From the NCBI GenBank assembly GCA_900155495.1, contig FTLJ01000792.1, positions 1 through 64,000 on the forward strand: 64,000 nt of DNA, in the 5' to 3' direction. Source of the DNA: Porogramme epimiltina. Its lineage: Eukaryota; Basidiomycota; Agaricomycetes; Polyporales; Polyporaceae. This document shows, in pieces, positions 8,201 to 20,605 of the stretch; position 1 is the first letter of the stretch; each line of letters starts with the position of its first letter. The notes under the pieces were generated by a model. That model was given only the letters and a program-made list of their open reading frames with translations. It was not told the origin of the DNA and did no database searches. The translations under genes and the position numbers were made by a program.

Positions 8201-10457
8201 ATGATCCTTAGGACGGCACTCCGTAGCTCGACCCGCTTCCTCCCCGCGACCTCTCGCGCCATGAGCTCGCTCTCCGTCCCGCCCCTCCCGCTCACCCCGC
8301 CCACGCCCGAGGAAGAGTCGGCCGCGTTCACCGCGCGCGTCGCGGACATGGAGGCGTTCTTCTCCCAGCAGCGCTTCGCCTCCATCCGCCGGCCGTACAC
8401 CGCCCCGCAGGTCGCGTCGAAGCAGGGCTCTTTGCCGGTGCTCCCCCTGCCCTCCACCCTCCTCGCGGACAAGCTATATACACTTTTCGACAAGGCCGCG
8501 AAGGATGGCAAGCCGGTGCCCACCATGGGCGCAATTGACCCCGTGCAGATGACCCAAATGGCACCCCACCAGGAGGTTGTGTATATCAGCGGGTGGGCTT
8601 GCTCGAGCTTGTTAACGACGGGGAACAACGACGTGGGCCCGGATCTTGGGTGAGCATCCTCCACTTGGTGCGTGCACGCGGAATGCTTATGGGCCTCCCG
8701 CCCCACAGAGACTACCCCTACACCACTGTCCCCAATCAAGTCCACCGGATATTCCGCGCGCAACAGCTCCACGATAAGAAGCACTATGACGCGCGCATGT
8801 CTGCCAGTCCGGAGGAACGCGCAAAGATGCCCTACATAGACTACCTGAGGCCCATCATTGCCGACGCGGACATGGGGTGAGTCTCTGTCGCATCCGGCCT
8901 GCACGATGGATGGACTGACTGAGCAGACCCGCGAACAACGTAGGCACGGCGGCCTTTCCGCTGTAATGAAGCTCATCAAGCTCTTCGCCGAATCGGTGAG
9001 CCCACAATCACCTCCGCGCTCCCCGCGTCGCGCTCACAGCCTCCCCCGCACCCCAGGGCGCGTCCGCTATACACCTTGAGGACCAGCTCGTCGGCGGCAA
9101 GAAGTGCGGCCACCTCGCGGGCAAGGTCCTCGTGCCCGCGTCCGCGCACGTCTCGCGCCTCATCGCCGCGCGCTTCCAGCTCGACATGCTCAAGTCGACG
9201 ATGCTCCTCATCGCGCGCACCGACGCCGAGTCCGCGAAGCTCCTCTCCAGCTCCGTCGACGTCCTCGACCACGAGTTCATCAAGGGCGTCGCCGCGCCCG
9301 ACCGCGCGCTCGCCGAGGTCATCGCCGAGGCCGAGGCGCAGGGCAAGGCCGGCAAGGAGATCGACAGGATTGAGGCGGAGTGGCTCGCGCGCAACCCGCT
9401 CTGCACCTTCGGCGAAGGTGAGTCCTCACACACGCGTCTCGGCAGCGAGCACGCGCTTTGCTAACGCTCGTTTTCGTAGCCTTTGAACAGGCATTGGAAA
9501 AATCCAGTGTTTCGGACAAGGCAGGTGCACTTAAAGCGTACCGCGAGGCTGCGGATGGCAAGTCGAACGCAGACGCGCGCGACATCGCCAAGGACATCCT
9601 CGGAGAGACCATCTACTGGGACTGGGACCGTACGCAATCCCCGTCCAATGACCTGAAGCCGTACAGCTGACCACCTGCTCTTCCGCCGCAGTCCCGAAGA
9701 CTCGTGAGGGCTACTACCACTACACGGGCGGCGTAGAGGCCGCGATCAAGCGCGAGCTCGCGTTCGCACCGTATGCGGACATGATCTGGCTCGAGACCAA
9801 GCTCCCCGACCTCGCACAGGCGCGCTACTTTGCGCGCAAGATCCGCGAGAAGTACCCCGGCAAGTGCGTTCTGTGCCCTTTCGCTATTTATTGCGACCGT
9901 TTTGGCTGACGAGGGCTCCGTGCGTAGGTGGTTCGTATACAACCTCAGCCCGAGCTTCAACTGGGCCGGGCAGGGCTTCACCGACGCGGCGCTGAAGGAC
10001 TTCATCTGGGACCTCGGGAAGGAAGGGTGAGTGAGGCATAGCCTAAGATCGCTCCCCTATTTACCTTCGGCACAGATTCGTTCTCCAGCTCATTTCCCTC
10101 GCTGGCCTACACTTGAATGCTGTCACGGCGGGTAAGCTCCACCCCCGTCATTCCACCTAGTAACTCTCTAACCACGGAGCCCCTTACAGCTGAGCTCGCG
10201 GCCCGCTTCAAGACGGACGGTATGCTTGCATACGTCGACATGATCCAGAAGCGGGAGAAGGAGATCGGGTGCGACGTGCTCACCCACCAAAAGTGGTACG
10301 TTTCCCCCCTTGAGCACACCTGTTGCACTTTAGCCTGACCATCCGTTCCGCGTACAGGAGCGGCGCCAACTACATCGACAGCATTTTGACCGCCGTCTCT
10401 GCTGGGTCATCAAGCACGTCTGCAGTCGGCGGCGACTCCACCGAGCACTCATTCTGA
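8201..10457 (+). CDS. 2-methylisocitrate lyase, mitochondrial
   Basis: Cleaves 2-methylisocitrate to pyruvate and succinate in the mitochondrial methylcitrate cycle, which detoxifies propionyl-CoA. Ten exons (8201-8649, 8709-8876, 8944-8995, 9057-9417, 9480-9629, 9692-9863, 9928-10026, 10076-10131, 10190-10295, 10358-10457) sum to 570 aa. The Arg/Ser-rich start ([20 protein letters not shown]) looks like a mitochondrial presequence. The isocitrate-lyase signature [13 protein letters not shown] is intact, including the catalytic Cys. The choice of 2-methylisocitrate over isocitrate lyase rests on family-specific stretches ([20 protein letters not shown] and ISGWACSS). The glyoxylate enzyme instead has YGCLDP and SGWQSSS. 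There is no PTS1 at the C-terminus (HSF). The start is the first ATG of the leader; a second Met at residue 21 could give a shorter form. Confidence 0.88.
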
Positions 10458-11207
10458 ACGCCGGTGCGGGCGTCGGTGTCCTCGCACATCATGCACGTGT
10501 GAGGGATAAGCGGACCACTATAGCATCGCGCACCTGTAATATCTAGCTAGGCGATTTACGCGAGGAAATGGCAGGAGACAGGACGGAATAATTATACACA
10601 TCAATTACACGGCGACCTGTAGCGTTGCGGCGGCGATCGGCAGTCTCGCGCGAATGGGGACGAGGGCGAGCGAAAGCGTGGTACGTAAGGGGCTGGGGGA
10701 AGGGAGCTTAGGGAAGGACGTGCGTAACTCGTGTAGGGTGCGGAATCTGCGTGCGACGTAAACCAAAGGGATATCCAGCCGCGTCGACGCCAGTTTGACG
10801 AGTGTCCATCTGGCCCGGCGTGTGTGCGTAAGCAATAATCATCGATAATAGTCACCAAATAGTCACTGCGTATCGTAAGAGCGTCAGTGGGAGAATATAA
10901 TAGTGTATGTACTGTGAATAGATGAGGAGCCGCGCAAGGGGCGTATGAGCGAAGGCGAATCAGAGAAGGTCGTTAACGAGGCCCTGCCGCCTGCTCGGCA
11001 GGCGGGCCCTGTGCGCGTCCGAGCCCCAGGCTGGGGAGGGTTGTGGGTGTAGGTGTGAATACGAATACTAGCCATAGTGATAGGTTTACGCGTGCACGAC
11101 AGAGCAGTAACAAGAGCGATGGGGGAGGCACAAACAAGATGTGGACACGAGCTTAGCGGGGGTTGGGGGGAAGGGGGGAGAGGAGCATCGAAAGGGCGGG
11201 CAGAGGA
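10458..11207. other. Intergenic spacer, convergent 3' ends
   Basis: This 750-base stretch lies between the stop codons of two convergent genes. Only short shadow frames occur. An AT-rich stretch near 10530-10600 may hold the polyadenylation region of the lyase gene. No RNA gene or repeat was seen. Confidence 0.5.
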
Positions 11208-14200
11208 CTACTCCGCGGACGACATCGACTGGTCCATGGCGTGGTACGGGTACGTGAGCGAGTGTGCAGGAGCAAGTCGTGGCGAGACGATCTCGAACTG
11301 CGACTCGTCGAAGCTCGGCCGGTCCTCGTACGACGAGTCGCCCGACGTGCGCGGCACCGAGAGAGCGCCATCGCGCTCGCGCGGAGGTGAGGCCGCGATG
11401 AGCCTCGACGGCGCACGCGACCCGCCAAACGAGTCCGTTGACGAGACACTCGGACGCTGCTGGCGTGTAGCGCCGCCACCACTGCGAGCGCTGAGAATCG
11501 AGAGCTGCGACTGCCGGCTCGCGGAGCGTGACTGCGAGCCGGGCGGCGGGGGGCTGCGTGGCACTTCGACCAGGGTCGCGGACGAGTTGCGGGGGATGTC
11601 GACGAGAGTCATGGATGACGAGACACCAGACGCGCGCTTCATAACGGAGGAGAGCTCAACCACGCTTGGCGGCTTGCGGTGCTCGTTCGATGAGCGCGAG
11701 AGGGAAACCGACGACGTCGACGGGTGGTGCATGGAGACGCTGCCCGACTGGCCCCTGCCGAAGGACTTGAGGATAGATTTTCGCGTACCCGTCTTCGGCT
11801 CGGCCGGCACGGGCGGTGCCGACATAGGCGGCGGCGGTGTCGGCGAAGAGTACTGTGACATCGCAGGCGAGGGCTGGCGAGGCGGCGGGGGGTGGATAGG
11901 GTACGGCGACTCCTGGTTCCACTGCATCTGGTGCATGGAGCCCTTCTTCCTCGGCGCGAGCATCGCAGGTCCCGGTGCCGATCTCGGCTGCTCAGGCAAT
12001 GGGGACCGCGAGAGCGTCCGCGACGACCTCTTCCCAGAGGGCTGTGGGCCGTTGGGAACCGGCGCCGAGTTGGGGACCATGACACCACCGCTGGGAGATG
12101 CGCGCCCTGAGCTCGGCAGTGAAGGCGATGCCGACCCGGGTATGGAGGCCTTATTTGTCCGCCGCCAGAGCTTCTTGATGCTCTTCACACTCATAATCGA
12201 ATTTGTGCTAGAGCTCGGTTTTGAGGAGCTCTTTCCCTCTTCCGACGCTAGCGAGTCAACAGAGAAGCGGCTTGTTGACGGCGCGTCCAGAGAAATGTTG
12301 CTGAGCGACTTGTTGTGCGGCACTTGCTGTCGCAGCGTGGAACCCTTCTTCATACTTGGCGAGTGCTCGAGCCTAGGAGACGGGATGTCGAGTTCAGAGG
12401 GAAAACGTCCAAACGGATCCGGCGATAGCGGGATGACCGGAGAATCCGAACCTGGGTTGCGCAAGAGCGATGGTGCCACGAGGGGAGGGTAGAGAGCTTC
12501 TTGTTCAGCCTCGAGGGCGCGCTTGCGAGCAAGAGATTCCTCCGACATGATGTCCGGTCCGTTAGTAAACCGCTTCTGGAACGGCGACTTCGGCAGCTCA
12601 GTGGATATTCCATTGAATGCTATCCGTGGGGGTGAAGGGAGTCCATCATCCATAGGTTCGAGTTCGGGGGATGAGGAGGGCATGTTGTTTAGAATGGCAT
12701 ATGGTACGGCAGGCCAGGCAGCGCCTTCTGGGGGAGGTCTATACGATGTCTCAGTATATGCTATGCGACGAGCAACTAGTATTCTACAAACCCTGGGTTG
12801 GGTGAAGGTCGGGGTGTAGGGGGCACGCCTAGACGACTTGGGGGAGGCGTCAGACTAGCAATAGAGGGCATACCGGTAGGGGTTTCCTCCCCAGCGAGGT
12901 CTTCAATGGCTAATTTACGAGGGGAGAACTGCGCGAGCGCCTGCATGCGGAAGCTGCACTGAGTACAAGTACCAGTGAGTCGTGTACACGGCACTTACCC
13001 GCTCGATCTCGTCCAGCTTCGCCATCATCAAGACTTGGCTCTTTCGGCGATCGTCGGGATCATCCTCGTCATACTGAATGGATCGTCAGTGGCTGTACTT
13101 CCCCTATCACCACATGCTGCCCTGACGTACCTCGAGGGATTCCTCAAGGCCGAGGTTGAGGTCGTCGAAGAACTGGCCGTCGCGCTTCTCCTCGAATGGG
13201 CTCCTTCTGGGCTTCTGGCTCGCCGCGCTGTCCGGGGACTTGCCATCCTCGAACGTACCTGTAGAGGGGGTTGACTCCTCTGTCAGGTACGCAAGGCGCA
13301 AGTTGGACCCATCCGTACCAGGTTCAGCCTGTTGGGCTGACTTTGGCAAGGACGGTGCGAGGTCGAGCGCCGGTGGTATCCTCTTCCGCGACAGACTTGA
13401 ACCCTGGGACTCGCTCCTATTCCTGTGCGTAGGATGGGGCGGCGAGCCGCTGGGAATGGCGACAGACAATTGAGGACGAGAACCGCGCTTCTTCAGGAGC
13501 TCCGCGACTTCCTCCGCGTCGTCGTCGGGTTCTCGCTCCTCACCATCCTCTGACGGGTCCGGCAGCGCCCCGAGCGCGGCGCCGTCCAGCGCCAGGTCGA
13601 CAACATTGGGATTCTTCGCCTTCTGGTGGGGTCGAGGTTCAGCACGAATATCCGCCCAGGTCTCAGCATCCGTGCCGAACACGTCCGCCAACGGATCACC
13701 ACTTACGCCTCCTTTCGCATACTTCGCCGTCGCGTCCTCCCCATCCGACTCCTCCTCGTCCGAGTCGGGAAGCTGCGAGTACCCGTCGTCCGCGTCCGGC
13801 GGAAGCAGCCTCCCGTTTTTGGCGCGGAGGTGCGCCGGCGTGTTCGCCTCCGCCTGCAAACGGCCCACCAGCCGCAGCGCCAGCGCGGGTTTCCTCTCCG
13901 CATCCTCCTCTTCCCCTTCCGCGCCCGACTCGTCGCCCGCCCTCGACCCAGCCCTCTGTCTGAAACCCAGCCTGCTCTCGGCGCGCGCAGCATGCTGTGC
14001 ACGACGCGTCTTCTTCCACCGGCCGTACCACGTCGCTTTCCGCTTGTCGATGTCAAATTCCACCTTTGCCAGGATGGGGATCAGCGCTCCGGAGCTCAGA
14101 CCGGGGAGGGAGATGTTGTCCGCATCTGATACTGAGGTCGCCGAATCCGGCGAATCAAGCCCTGAGCGTGATGATATGGCGGAGTGAGATGCCGTCGTGG

Positions 14201-15008
14201 AAGGAGATGGGGTGCCTAAGCGCGGCGGTTCCGTCCGCATGGGCGACAGAAGCGGGCGCAGAGGGTTCGCGTTGGACAAAACATCCTGAAGCAGGGAAGG
14301 CGAAGACTGCGCTCCTGCACCGAGCCCAAGACCGTTTACTCTTGCCACGGACAGCGACATTTCCTCCCGCTCGGCCCTGAGTACGCGCCCCCAGATGTGT
14401 CGCCAGATCTCTTCCGACAGCCTGGGGCCAGGGTCGCCATCCTCTTCGGCCATCGATCCGAGACGCATGTTCGCGTTGGCGGCAGGCGAGTTGTTGATGA
14501 GGTACAACACCACACCCACCGTGCTGGGAAGCGCGTACTCCTTGGCGATTGCTGTGAGTTGGCTTTGTAGCGTGGGATAGACGGGGACGAGGATTCCGCG
14601 TCGAAATTGAGTGTGGTACCCGGACGCGGTAGGAGGTGGCGGAGCAAGTTCATTCTCGTGGGCGTAGTCCGACTCATGCGGGAGATGTGACGGGGGGACT
14701 ACGTGGAGAAGAAACTTGGAGCTCTGAGGGGCCGGTGTGAATGTATGCGCCGAAGAGCCAACCGAGGGTGTTGGCGAGCGGCGAAAATCGAAGGAAGGAG
14801 AGACGGCGGAGGGAGGGGCGATGGGGGAGGGAGTGTAGACAGTTGAGGGTGAAGGATAGGCGTGGATGACGGGCACCGGGGTAGAGACACCGAGCGCGTT
14901 TGCGAGCTTGGCGAGCCTATCTGGCGGAAGCGGGGAGCGGGGAGGGGCCCAAGAGGGTGAAAGGGCGGAGGGCAGGGCGTCGGTGTCTTCTTGCAATGAA
15001 GCAGCCAT
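11208..15008 (-). CDS. Conserved fungal protein of unknown function, 1,216 aa
   Basis: Four exons on the minus strand (15008-13131, 13073-12999, 12958-12792, 12738-11208) sum to 1,216 aa. The N-terminal half holds the only folded-looking part: residues about 80-190 (SKFLLHVVPPSHLPHESDYA, RRGILVPVYPTLQSQLTAIA, EEIWRHIWGRVLRAEREE) and a second piece near 330 (AKVEFDIDKRKATWYGRWKK). The rest is acidic or Ser/Pro-rich and probably disordered. The C-terminal 490 residues alone would look like an independent gene, but splice sites link them in frame. I know the FRRGxLxPLYPTLQ region as conserved across dikarya without an assigned function. A role in signalling or polarity would be guesswork. The start ATG at 15008 is the first Met of a long open frame. 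Confidence 0.75.
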
Positions 15009-17720
15009 GGTTGTCGTGGAAGATGTCGTGTGTGTGCTGGGAAGGATGGCCGATGGGGACTACTGCCAGAGCATCTGTCTGAAACTGCAGATAAAGCGGG
15101 CGCGCAGGGTGCTGGAACAACTTGTTAGCAGATGGGGCGTCGTGCTGCGCTGTCTCACTCACAAAGAGGTGATGTCCGGGGAGGGGAAGGAGGACGGGCT
15201 GGCCGCGTCGTGGGAGGGGCAGAGACGGGGCTCTGGGGACGGAGGGGAGGTGCGGGAGGGAGGAGGGCGGGGTAGGACAAGTCGAGTCGACGTTGAACCT
15301 CTTGCAACAGACCGCCTTAGACAATGTCCATCACTTCCTCGTCCCGTCCCGCCGTTCCTTGTCTACTTTTGGGCGCCAACATGCTTTCAGACTCCGTCCC
15401 ATCATCCAGGCACGTGCTTCACCCCAATCAGGCGTTCCCCCTTGATTGGTCCTCTTCCCCAGCCACACTTTTACTGCACTTGGCTGTCTCCCTGTCCGTC
15501 ATGTCTTTCTACGAACAGCTGCGTCAATGCAACCGGTTGCTCTTCTAGCAAGAACACATCTACTTTCCGCCAACACGCCTGGTCTTCGTCTTCTCGATGG
15601 CAACCGTCCCACGCATCATCGTCGTTTTTAGATCATCTGGATTCTGCTCCCTCACCCTGATCTTAGACTCCACCGCCCTCGACTTCTTGACTGCCATCAT
15701 GCGTCCCAAGTACTCTCGTTGGTGCTCTCATCCCATTCAGCCTACGAATCATCTTGGCTGCTTATACGTTTGGATATGTCACATATCTGATACGCTTCAT
15801 ATACCTGAACAACTGTCTTTGAATTTGTTGGGAACGCTTTACTGATATCCAGGATCCCCTATTGAATTCTTTACATAAGACGGCGCACTAGGTTCAATAC
15901 GCCCTTCACTCATGTGGACCATTCCAGATTATCACGAGAGTGTAATCCGTGGTCCTAGGGAGCCTGCCGGCATATCCAATCCACGGCACGCTGGAGAAGA
16001 GTTTTGCAAACGAAGCATCTTGTGCCACCTACGAACGTTCTTCTTGGGCCACATTGAACACGTGCTCTGATAACCTCTTGTAGGATGCAGTAATGCATAC
16101 CGCCGACAGAAGCGGCCTACCTGTCAACTAGAGCACATGTGAACATCGGTCCCGCTCCATACGCCGCCTATTGCAATGGTTAACTACCTCTCGGAACTAC
16201 ATATTGACGCCTCTATGGTCGTATGGAGATACAAGGAGTTGCAGCGCCTCGGTCGAAGGCTGCGCATTCACGTCCATGCGAAGGTCCGGAAACCCGAATA
16301 CAGGCTTCTTCATACGCATCACGTGCGCCAATTTCAAGACTCTGGCAAAGTTGGGTTCAAGTTACTGTACGTCTCGACCCAGCACACTTTCGTAAGTACT
16401 GCGCGCACATCTCCACCCTCAACCACAAGTGCTCACGCATTCCGTAATAGCTGCACAATGACGTCGCCGACCATTGTCCTCCAGGCCCAAACTAGACGTT
16501 AATCCAGGCGGGCCTATCGCATCCTAGGGAACGCGCCCTCATAATCGGACTATTACGCCATCGTATTCGTATGCTTCCACACCCGTACTTTGTTTCATAG
16601 TGCAATTTACCGGGCCGCAGCCAAATTTCCCGAGCTTGCAGTCTTCGTGTTCACGGCGATCCTTAGGGCGGATACTCGCGGTCGAGGTACCACCAGTCTG
16701 TATGTGATCGAGGTCCAGGCACAACGCACAGCTCCCCACATGCAGTATGTCAATTCTGCACCCGATTGCGTAGGAAGCGTGCAGTATAAAGGGTGTGTGT
16801 CCTCTCCCCTCCTACCTTCCCTAGAGCTGTCGCGCCGCAATCGCCTCATCGCTTCCGCCCAACGCACTGAAACATGCTCCCACTTTTGTACGTAACTTCC
16901 CTCACGCAATCTCCACGCAACTCGACGGCTTATAGCGTAACCATGTGCTGCAGCGTCAGTGTATCAAACCTTGACATGCACTTGACGCGTTCACAAGCCC
17001 TTAGGCCGGCCACATTGAGGGTGCGCGCCTCCGCATCTAACAGCTACTCTCACAGTGACTGACGTCCTTCGTAGCGGCGCATCCGGCATGTGTGGAGAAG
17101 CTGTGCGCCTCAGACTCTGGTCAAGAAAACATCCCCGCGGAGGTCCGACACCGCATCCTCGACGGGGGGATACCCAAAGTTGGAAATCAAAGTAACCGTA
17201 GTGTCAGAGAAATGCTCCACAGAGCTGCTCAAGGATCCCGTGTGCATCTGGGCGGACTGGTCCAGCACGAAAGTTTGAATTGTATACTATACTTTACGGT
17301 TGCGTTGGTTTACGGATTTGTAGCATACTATCGTTTACTGTATCTCTCATAGTCGAACTCGCAAGGACATCTCATTAAACTGTGTTTTCTCGGCGAAGCG
17401 AGCCGTAGACTAAAAGAGTGTGGTATATATTCGTAGGTATTCAAACAACATGTGCAACGCGAGGAGATGGATGATCAAACTCGAGAGCAAAGTTCACGAA
17501 AGCGTCCGGATGGTGCGTATGGCGGCTGGGGGCGAGAGCTCCGCCCCCGGGATGCGTGGCAGGGGGATACTTTGAAGAGCCGGGTCATAGTGCAATTCCG
17601 AACCCAAAAAGAGCCGGGAAACAAGATATGCAGTACGACAACGTAGGAAGAAAAGTGTCATGGAACGTCCTTAAAATAACTAGGTCCGTTCGTCACAGAT
17701 CGGAAAGGCAATGCTAGGGC
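15009..17720. other. 2.7-kb gene-poor interval
   Basis: Only scattered frames under 110 codons are present, on both strands and none resembling a known family. The longest plausible ones are 16176-16502 (108 codons, basic) and 16590-16895, both without splice context. I see no TIR, LTR or tRNA. The interval may contain the promoter of the 15008 gene and decayed sequence. The part from 17290 to 17720 is AT-rich and lies downstream of the GPI protein gene. Confidence 0.45.
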
Positions 17721-18585
17721 TTAGAGAAGAGCCGCGGCACCCGCAACAGCGCCAATGGCGACGGCCATCCAAGGCCCGAGCGCTGGGAGAGAGGCGGCGC
17801 CGTTGAAGTTCGTAGCAGCCGTAGTGGTGCTCGCCGCGCTGGTGCTGTCGGTGCCAGTGCTTGTCGCGGCGGTAGAAGTTGAGCCCGAGTTGGAAACGGT
17901 GTGACCGAAGCCGGTAGAGGTCGACCCCGCGGGGATGGTCGTGGTCGAACTTCCAGCGGCGGAACTAAGGCGACATTACTGAAACGTCACATTGCATTGT
18001 GGGAGAACTTACGACGCGGAGGTAGTTCCACTGGAGGACGTGGAAGCCAAGGAGGTGGTGCTCGAAGTCGCGGGGGCAGCAGCGACTTGGAACGACGGCG
18101 TCTCGTCGAAGATGTCGCTCGCGTTGCTGAAGAGAAGCAAATGTCAAGAAGGTCCAGGAAACGACAGATTGACACTACTCACGTCGGGCTGATGGCGCGG
18201 AGGGTATATGTACTATATACGACCAATGTAAGGGCGTGGCAGGATAAATGATGGCCGGAACGGAACGCACCCCTGGGGAATGACACCGAGCTGGAACGAC
18301 GCGAAGTCCGCAGAGGGCTGGAGGTTGTTCGCGATGCTGAACGTGTCGTGGAACTCGTCCGTGTTGAACAGCTGGAGAGCAAAGACCTGGTCACTGGCAT
18401 CGTTTGACCACGTGATGTTCACTTGGGAGCTGCTGGCCCAGTCGACGGGAATCTGGAGAAGCAGGCCATGGGTCCAGGAAGCAAGCGCGAAGACGGCAAG
18501 GGCGCTGGGCAGACGACCGAGGTGAGAATCTCCTCCCTGGGACGCGCCTGAGCAGAAAGAAAACAGACCTGGTCTTGGAGAACAT
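17721..18585 (-). CDS. GPI-anchored Ser/Thr-rich cell-wall protein, Kre9/Knh1-like
   Basis: Five exons (18585-18569, 18504-18271, 18212-18183, 18126-18013, 17964-17721) give 212 aa. The first exon is only 17 nt and, once spliced, builds a signal peptide (MFSKTSALAVFALASWTHGL). A beta-sandwich domain of the Kre9/Knh1 type follows (PVDWASSSQVNITWSNDASD, FALQLFNTDEFHDTFSIANN), ending at ISPTNASDIFDETPSF. A Ser/Thr-rich stalk of about 90 residues leads to a C-terminal hydrophobic tail (GPWMAVAIGAVAGAAALL) preceded by NFNGAAS, a fit for GPI-anchor addition. Such proteins are common wall or membrane components of agaricomycetes; the exact role is unknown. The intron after exon 1 starts GTCTGT, a weak donor, but without it there is no Met before the signal sequence. 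Confidence 0.75.
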
Positions 18586-19247
18586 CGTGCAGAACCTCTT
18601 GTCCTTTTGGGAGGGAGAGAAGTGCAGGGAAGGGTCGTGAGGAGGGGAGCGGGGAACGGCGACGGGCGTCGAGGAGGACGGAACAGCCGCCGCTGGCCTT
18701 TTCTAGGGCGGCGGAGCTTCTCACGGGCCGCCGAGAACCTTCGTCCGTCGGTCGCCCCCGGCGCTGTGATTGGCCAAGACGCGGCATCTGACACTCTGGA
18801 CCGCCAATGCGTGTCATCACGCAAGAGATTTCGTGCGTGCAAGGCCTCCCAGAATACGTCGCACCAGCCTATTTCTGGGCCGTCCGCGCCAAACCTTGCA
18901 TCCATCTTCGGGCCACGGTGGCAGCACCCGACAGGTGCCCTCTTGCTGCCGACGCCCTACAGTGAGCATGCCTCCGAATTACTGTGTCTCTACACAAGCT
19001 CTACAAGTATTCAAGGAACGCTAGCCTGGGCTCGGCGCCGCACCGACCCTCCGGCTCCTCCCACAAGAAGGCTCCCCAATGCAGAACGTGGCCGCTGCCG
19101 ACTCTGCTGCGCGACGCACGACGTCACCCCTCTTGGGGCTGCCCCGCAAAAATAACCAGCGGCAGGCGGTCTGTCCCCGTGCACGGCCCCAGCTCCGCCC
19201 CATCAGCGTTCCAGCAGGCCAGCGCATTCCAGAACAACGCCGTCGGC
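18586..19247. other. Intergenic spacer
   Basis: This 662-base stretch lies between the start of the GPI protein gene and the end of ATP23, both on the minus strand. Only GC-rich shadow frames are present. It presumably holds the promoter of the GPI gene. No TATA box stands out. Confidence 0.4.
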
Positions 19248-20284
19248 TTAGTATATCTGCGGCGAAGTCCTCGTCAGCGTCCCGCGTGAAGGGCGAACAG
19301 CCTGCTCGCCGTATTACCTCGTCAAACGGCCTGGTGTCGCTGAAGCAGCTCTCCCAGACCTCATTGACCGCGCGCTCCGCGGTCGCCTGGTCGGGGCACG
19401 CCGGGTTGGCACGCACGGACAGCACTGCGCGGCGGCGCACGCACTCCTGTCGACAAAGCGGCGTGAGACCGGGCCCTTCGGTGGGCATACTTCGGCGCGA
19501 CTCGCCTGGTGTTGCTTCGAGAACGCGACGAACCCTCGCGCGACTTCACGGCCCCACCGACAGTCCCCGCTTAGGCTGTTTGCGCGGATCTTCACGGGAG
19601 AGGTAGGTTCATCAATACACCGTCCCCGTCAGAGGCGCACGTCAGGGCAGGGAACTTGTGGACGGAAAGGGGAGTTCGGACGGAGAGCGCACCTCGCTGC
19701 AGGCATGATGCCGGAGGTTGTTCCAGTCAACCTTGAACTTTGCGTGGTCATACATATGGACCAGCTCATGCACGATCGTGTCCTCCATATGTCTCTTGCC
19801 CATGAATTTCCCTTGACACAGCACGACGGCACCAGCTTCGGGGCTGAAACCGCCTGCCCGAATGGCGTCGCAGGGCGCGCAGACAATGTCATCAGAGGAG
19901 ACGTCCGCCCCGTTCAGCTTGAGATGTTTCATCATGAACACCACCGCAGGACCTGACAGCAGTGCGCAGTGTTACAGACGGGCTTCATTCCATTAATGTA
20001 AGAGCCGTGGAACAGTGAGGCCACTGGTACTAACTGTATGTCATGAGCTCCTTCTTCCACTTCTCGCATGTCTGGTGGTGGTACTCTTCCATGTCCACAG
20101 CGCGTTCCTCCTTCGTCCCTCCGATGCCTGTAATCATGGAAAACTTGCGGCGCCATCGATTGAAAGTTGTCTGGTCCGAGTAACTTGATGACGAAGCTTC
20201 AGACGACCCGTCCATGGGTGAAGTGGCCGCAAGAGCTGGCAGTGACGGAAGGAGGGAGGATGAGTCCGGGAAAGTCGGGGACAT
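19248..20284 (-). CDS. ATP23: Mitochondrial inner membrane protease ATP23
   Basis: A metalloprotease of the intermembrane space that processes ATP6 in yeast and assists F1Fo assembly. Five exons (20284-20035, 19952-19693, 19589-19506, 19446-19318, 19256-19248) give 243 aa. The zinc motif HELVH is in [20 protein letters not shown], followed by the family block [20 protein letters not shown]. Conserved cysteines (IVCAPC, ACSE, SGDC, NPACPD, WESCF) are in place. The intron between exons 3 and 4 starts with GC (CAG|GCGAGT), a GC-AG intron. The last exon is 9 nt and encodes Ile-Tyr-stop, giving the family-typical end RPFDEIY. Without it the frame runs on for about 100 nonsense residues. The N-terminal 40 residues are Ser-rich and variable. 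Confidence 0.92.
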
Positions 20285-20605
20285 TGACGCTTGAAAAGAT
20301 CATAGACCCTAACCCTGCTCGAGCTACTCAACTAACTACTTACCAGTAATACAGACACTCAATGAATGCTGACTACAATTTTCATGCCCAAGTTTACTAT
20401 AGGTCTGACTGCGCTGTTATACTTGCTACTGCCGTGCAGATGACTTAGTCATGGAACGAGGCACTAGTACACATAGATTTCAAATGGATGCCACATCGTC
20501 AGTGAGATGCTATACAAAGATACACCCTAGTAAACATCCGCGAGTAGAAGTAGGTTGGGGAGGTTTTCCATTTTCCAATAAATCGAGCTAGAGCAATTCG
20601 CAAGC
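20285..20605. other. Intergenic spacer
   Basis: This 321-base AT-rich stretch lies between ATP23 and the hydratase gene on the same strand. It likely holds the hydratase 3' UTR and the ATP23 promoter. No other signal was seen. Confidence 0.4.

Noticed and set aside
11077..12492. 471-codon plus-strand open frame
   Set aside because: It is the antisense shadow of the fourth exon of the 1,216-aa minus-strand gene, whose spliced frame links conserved segments. The shadow has Asp/Glu/Gly-rich random composition.
11208..12683. Separate 491-aa gene starting at 12683
   Set aside because: Splice sites at 12792/12738 connect it in phase with upstream exons; the Met at 12683 is internal.
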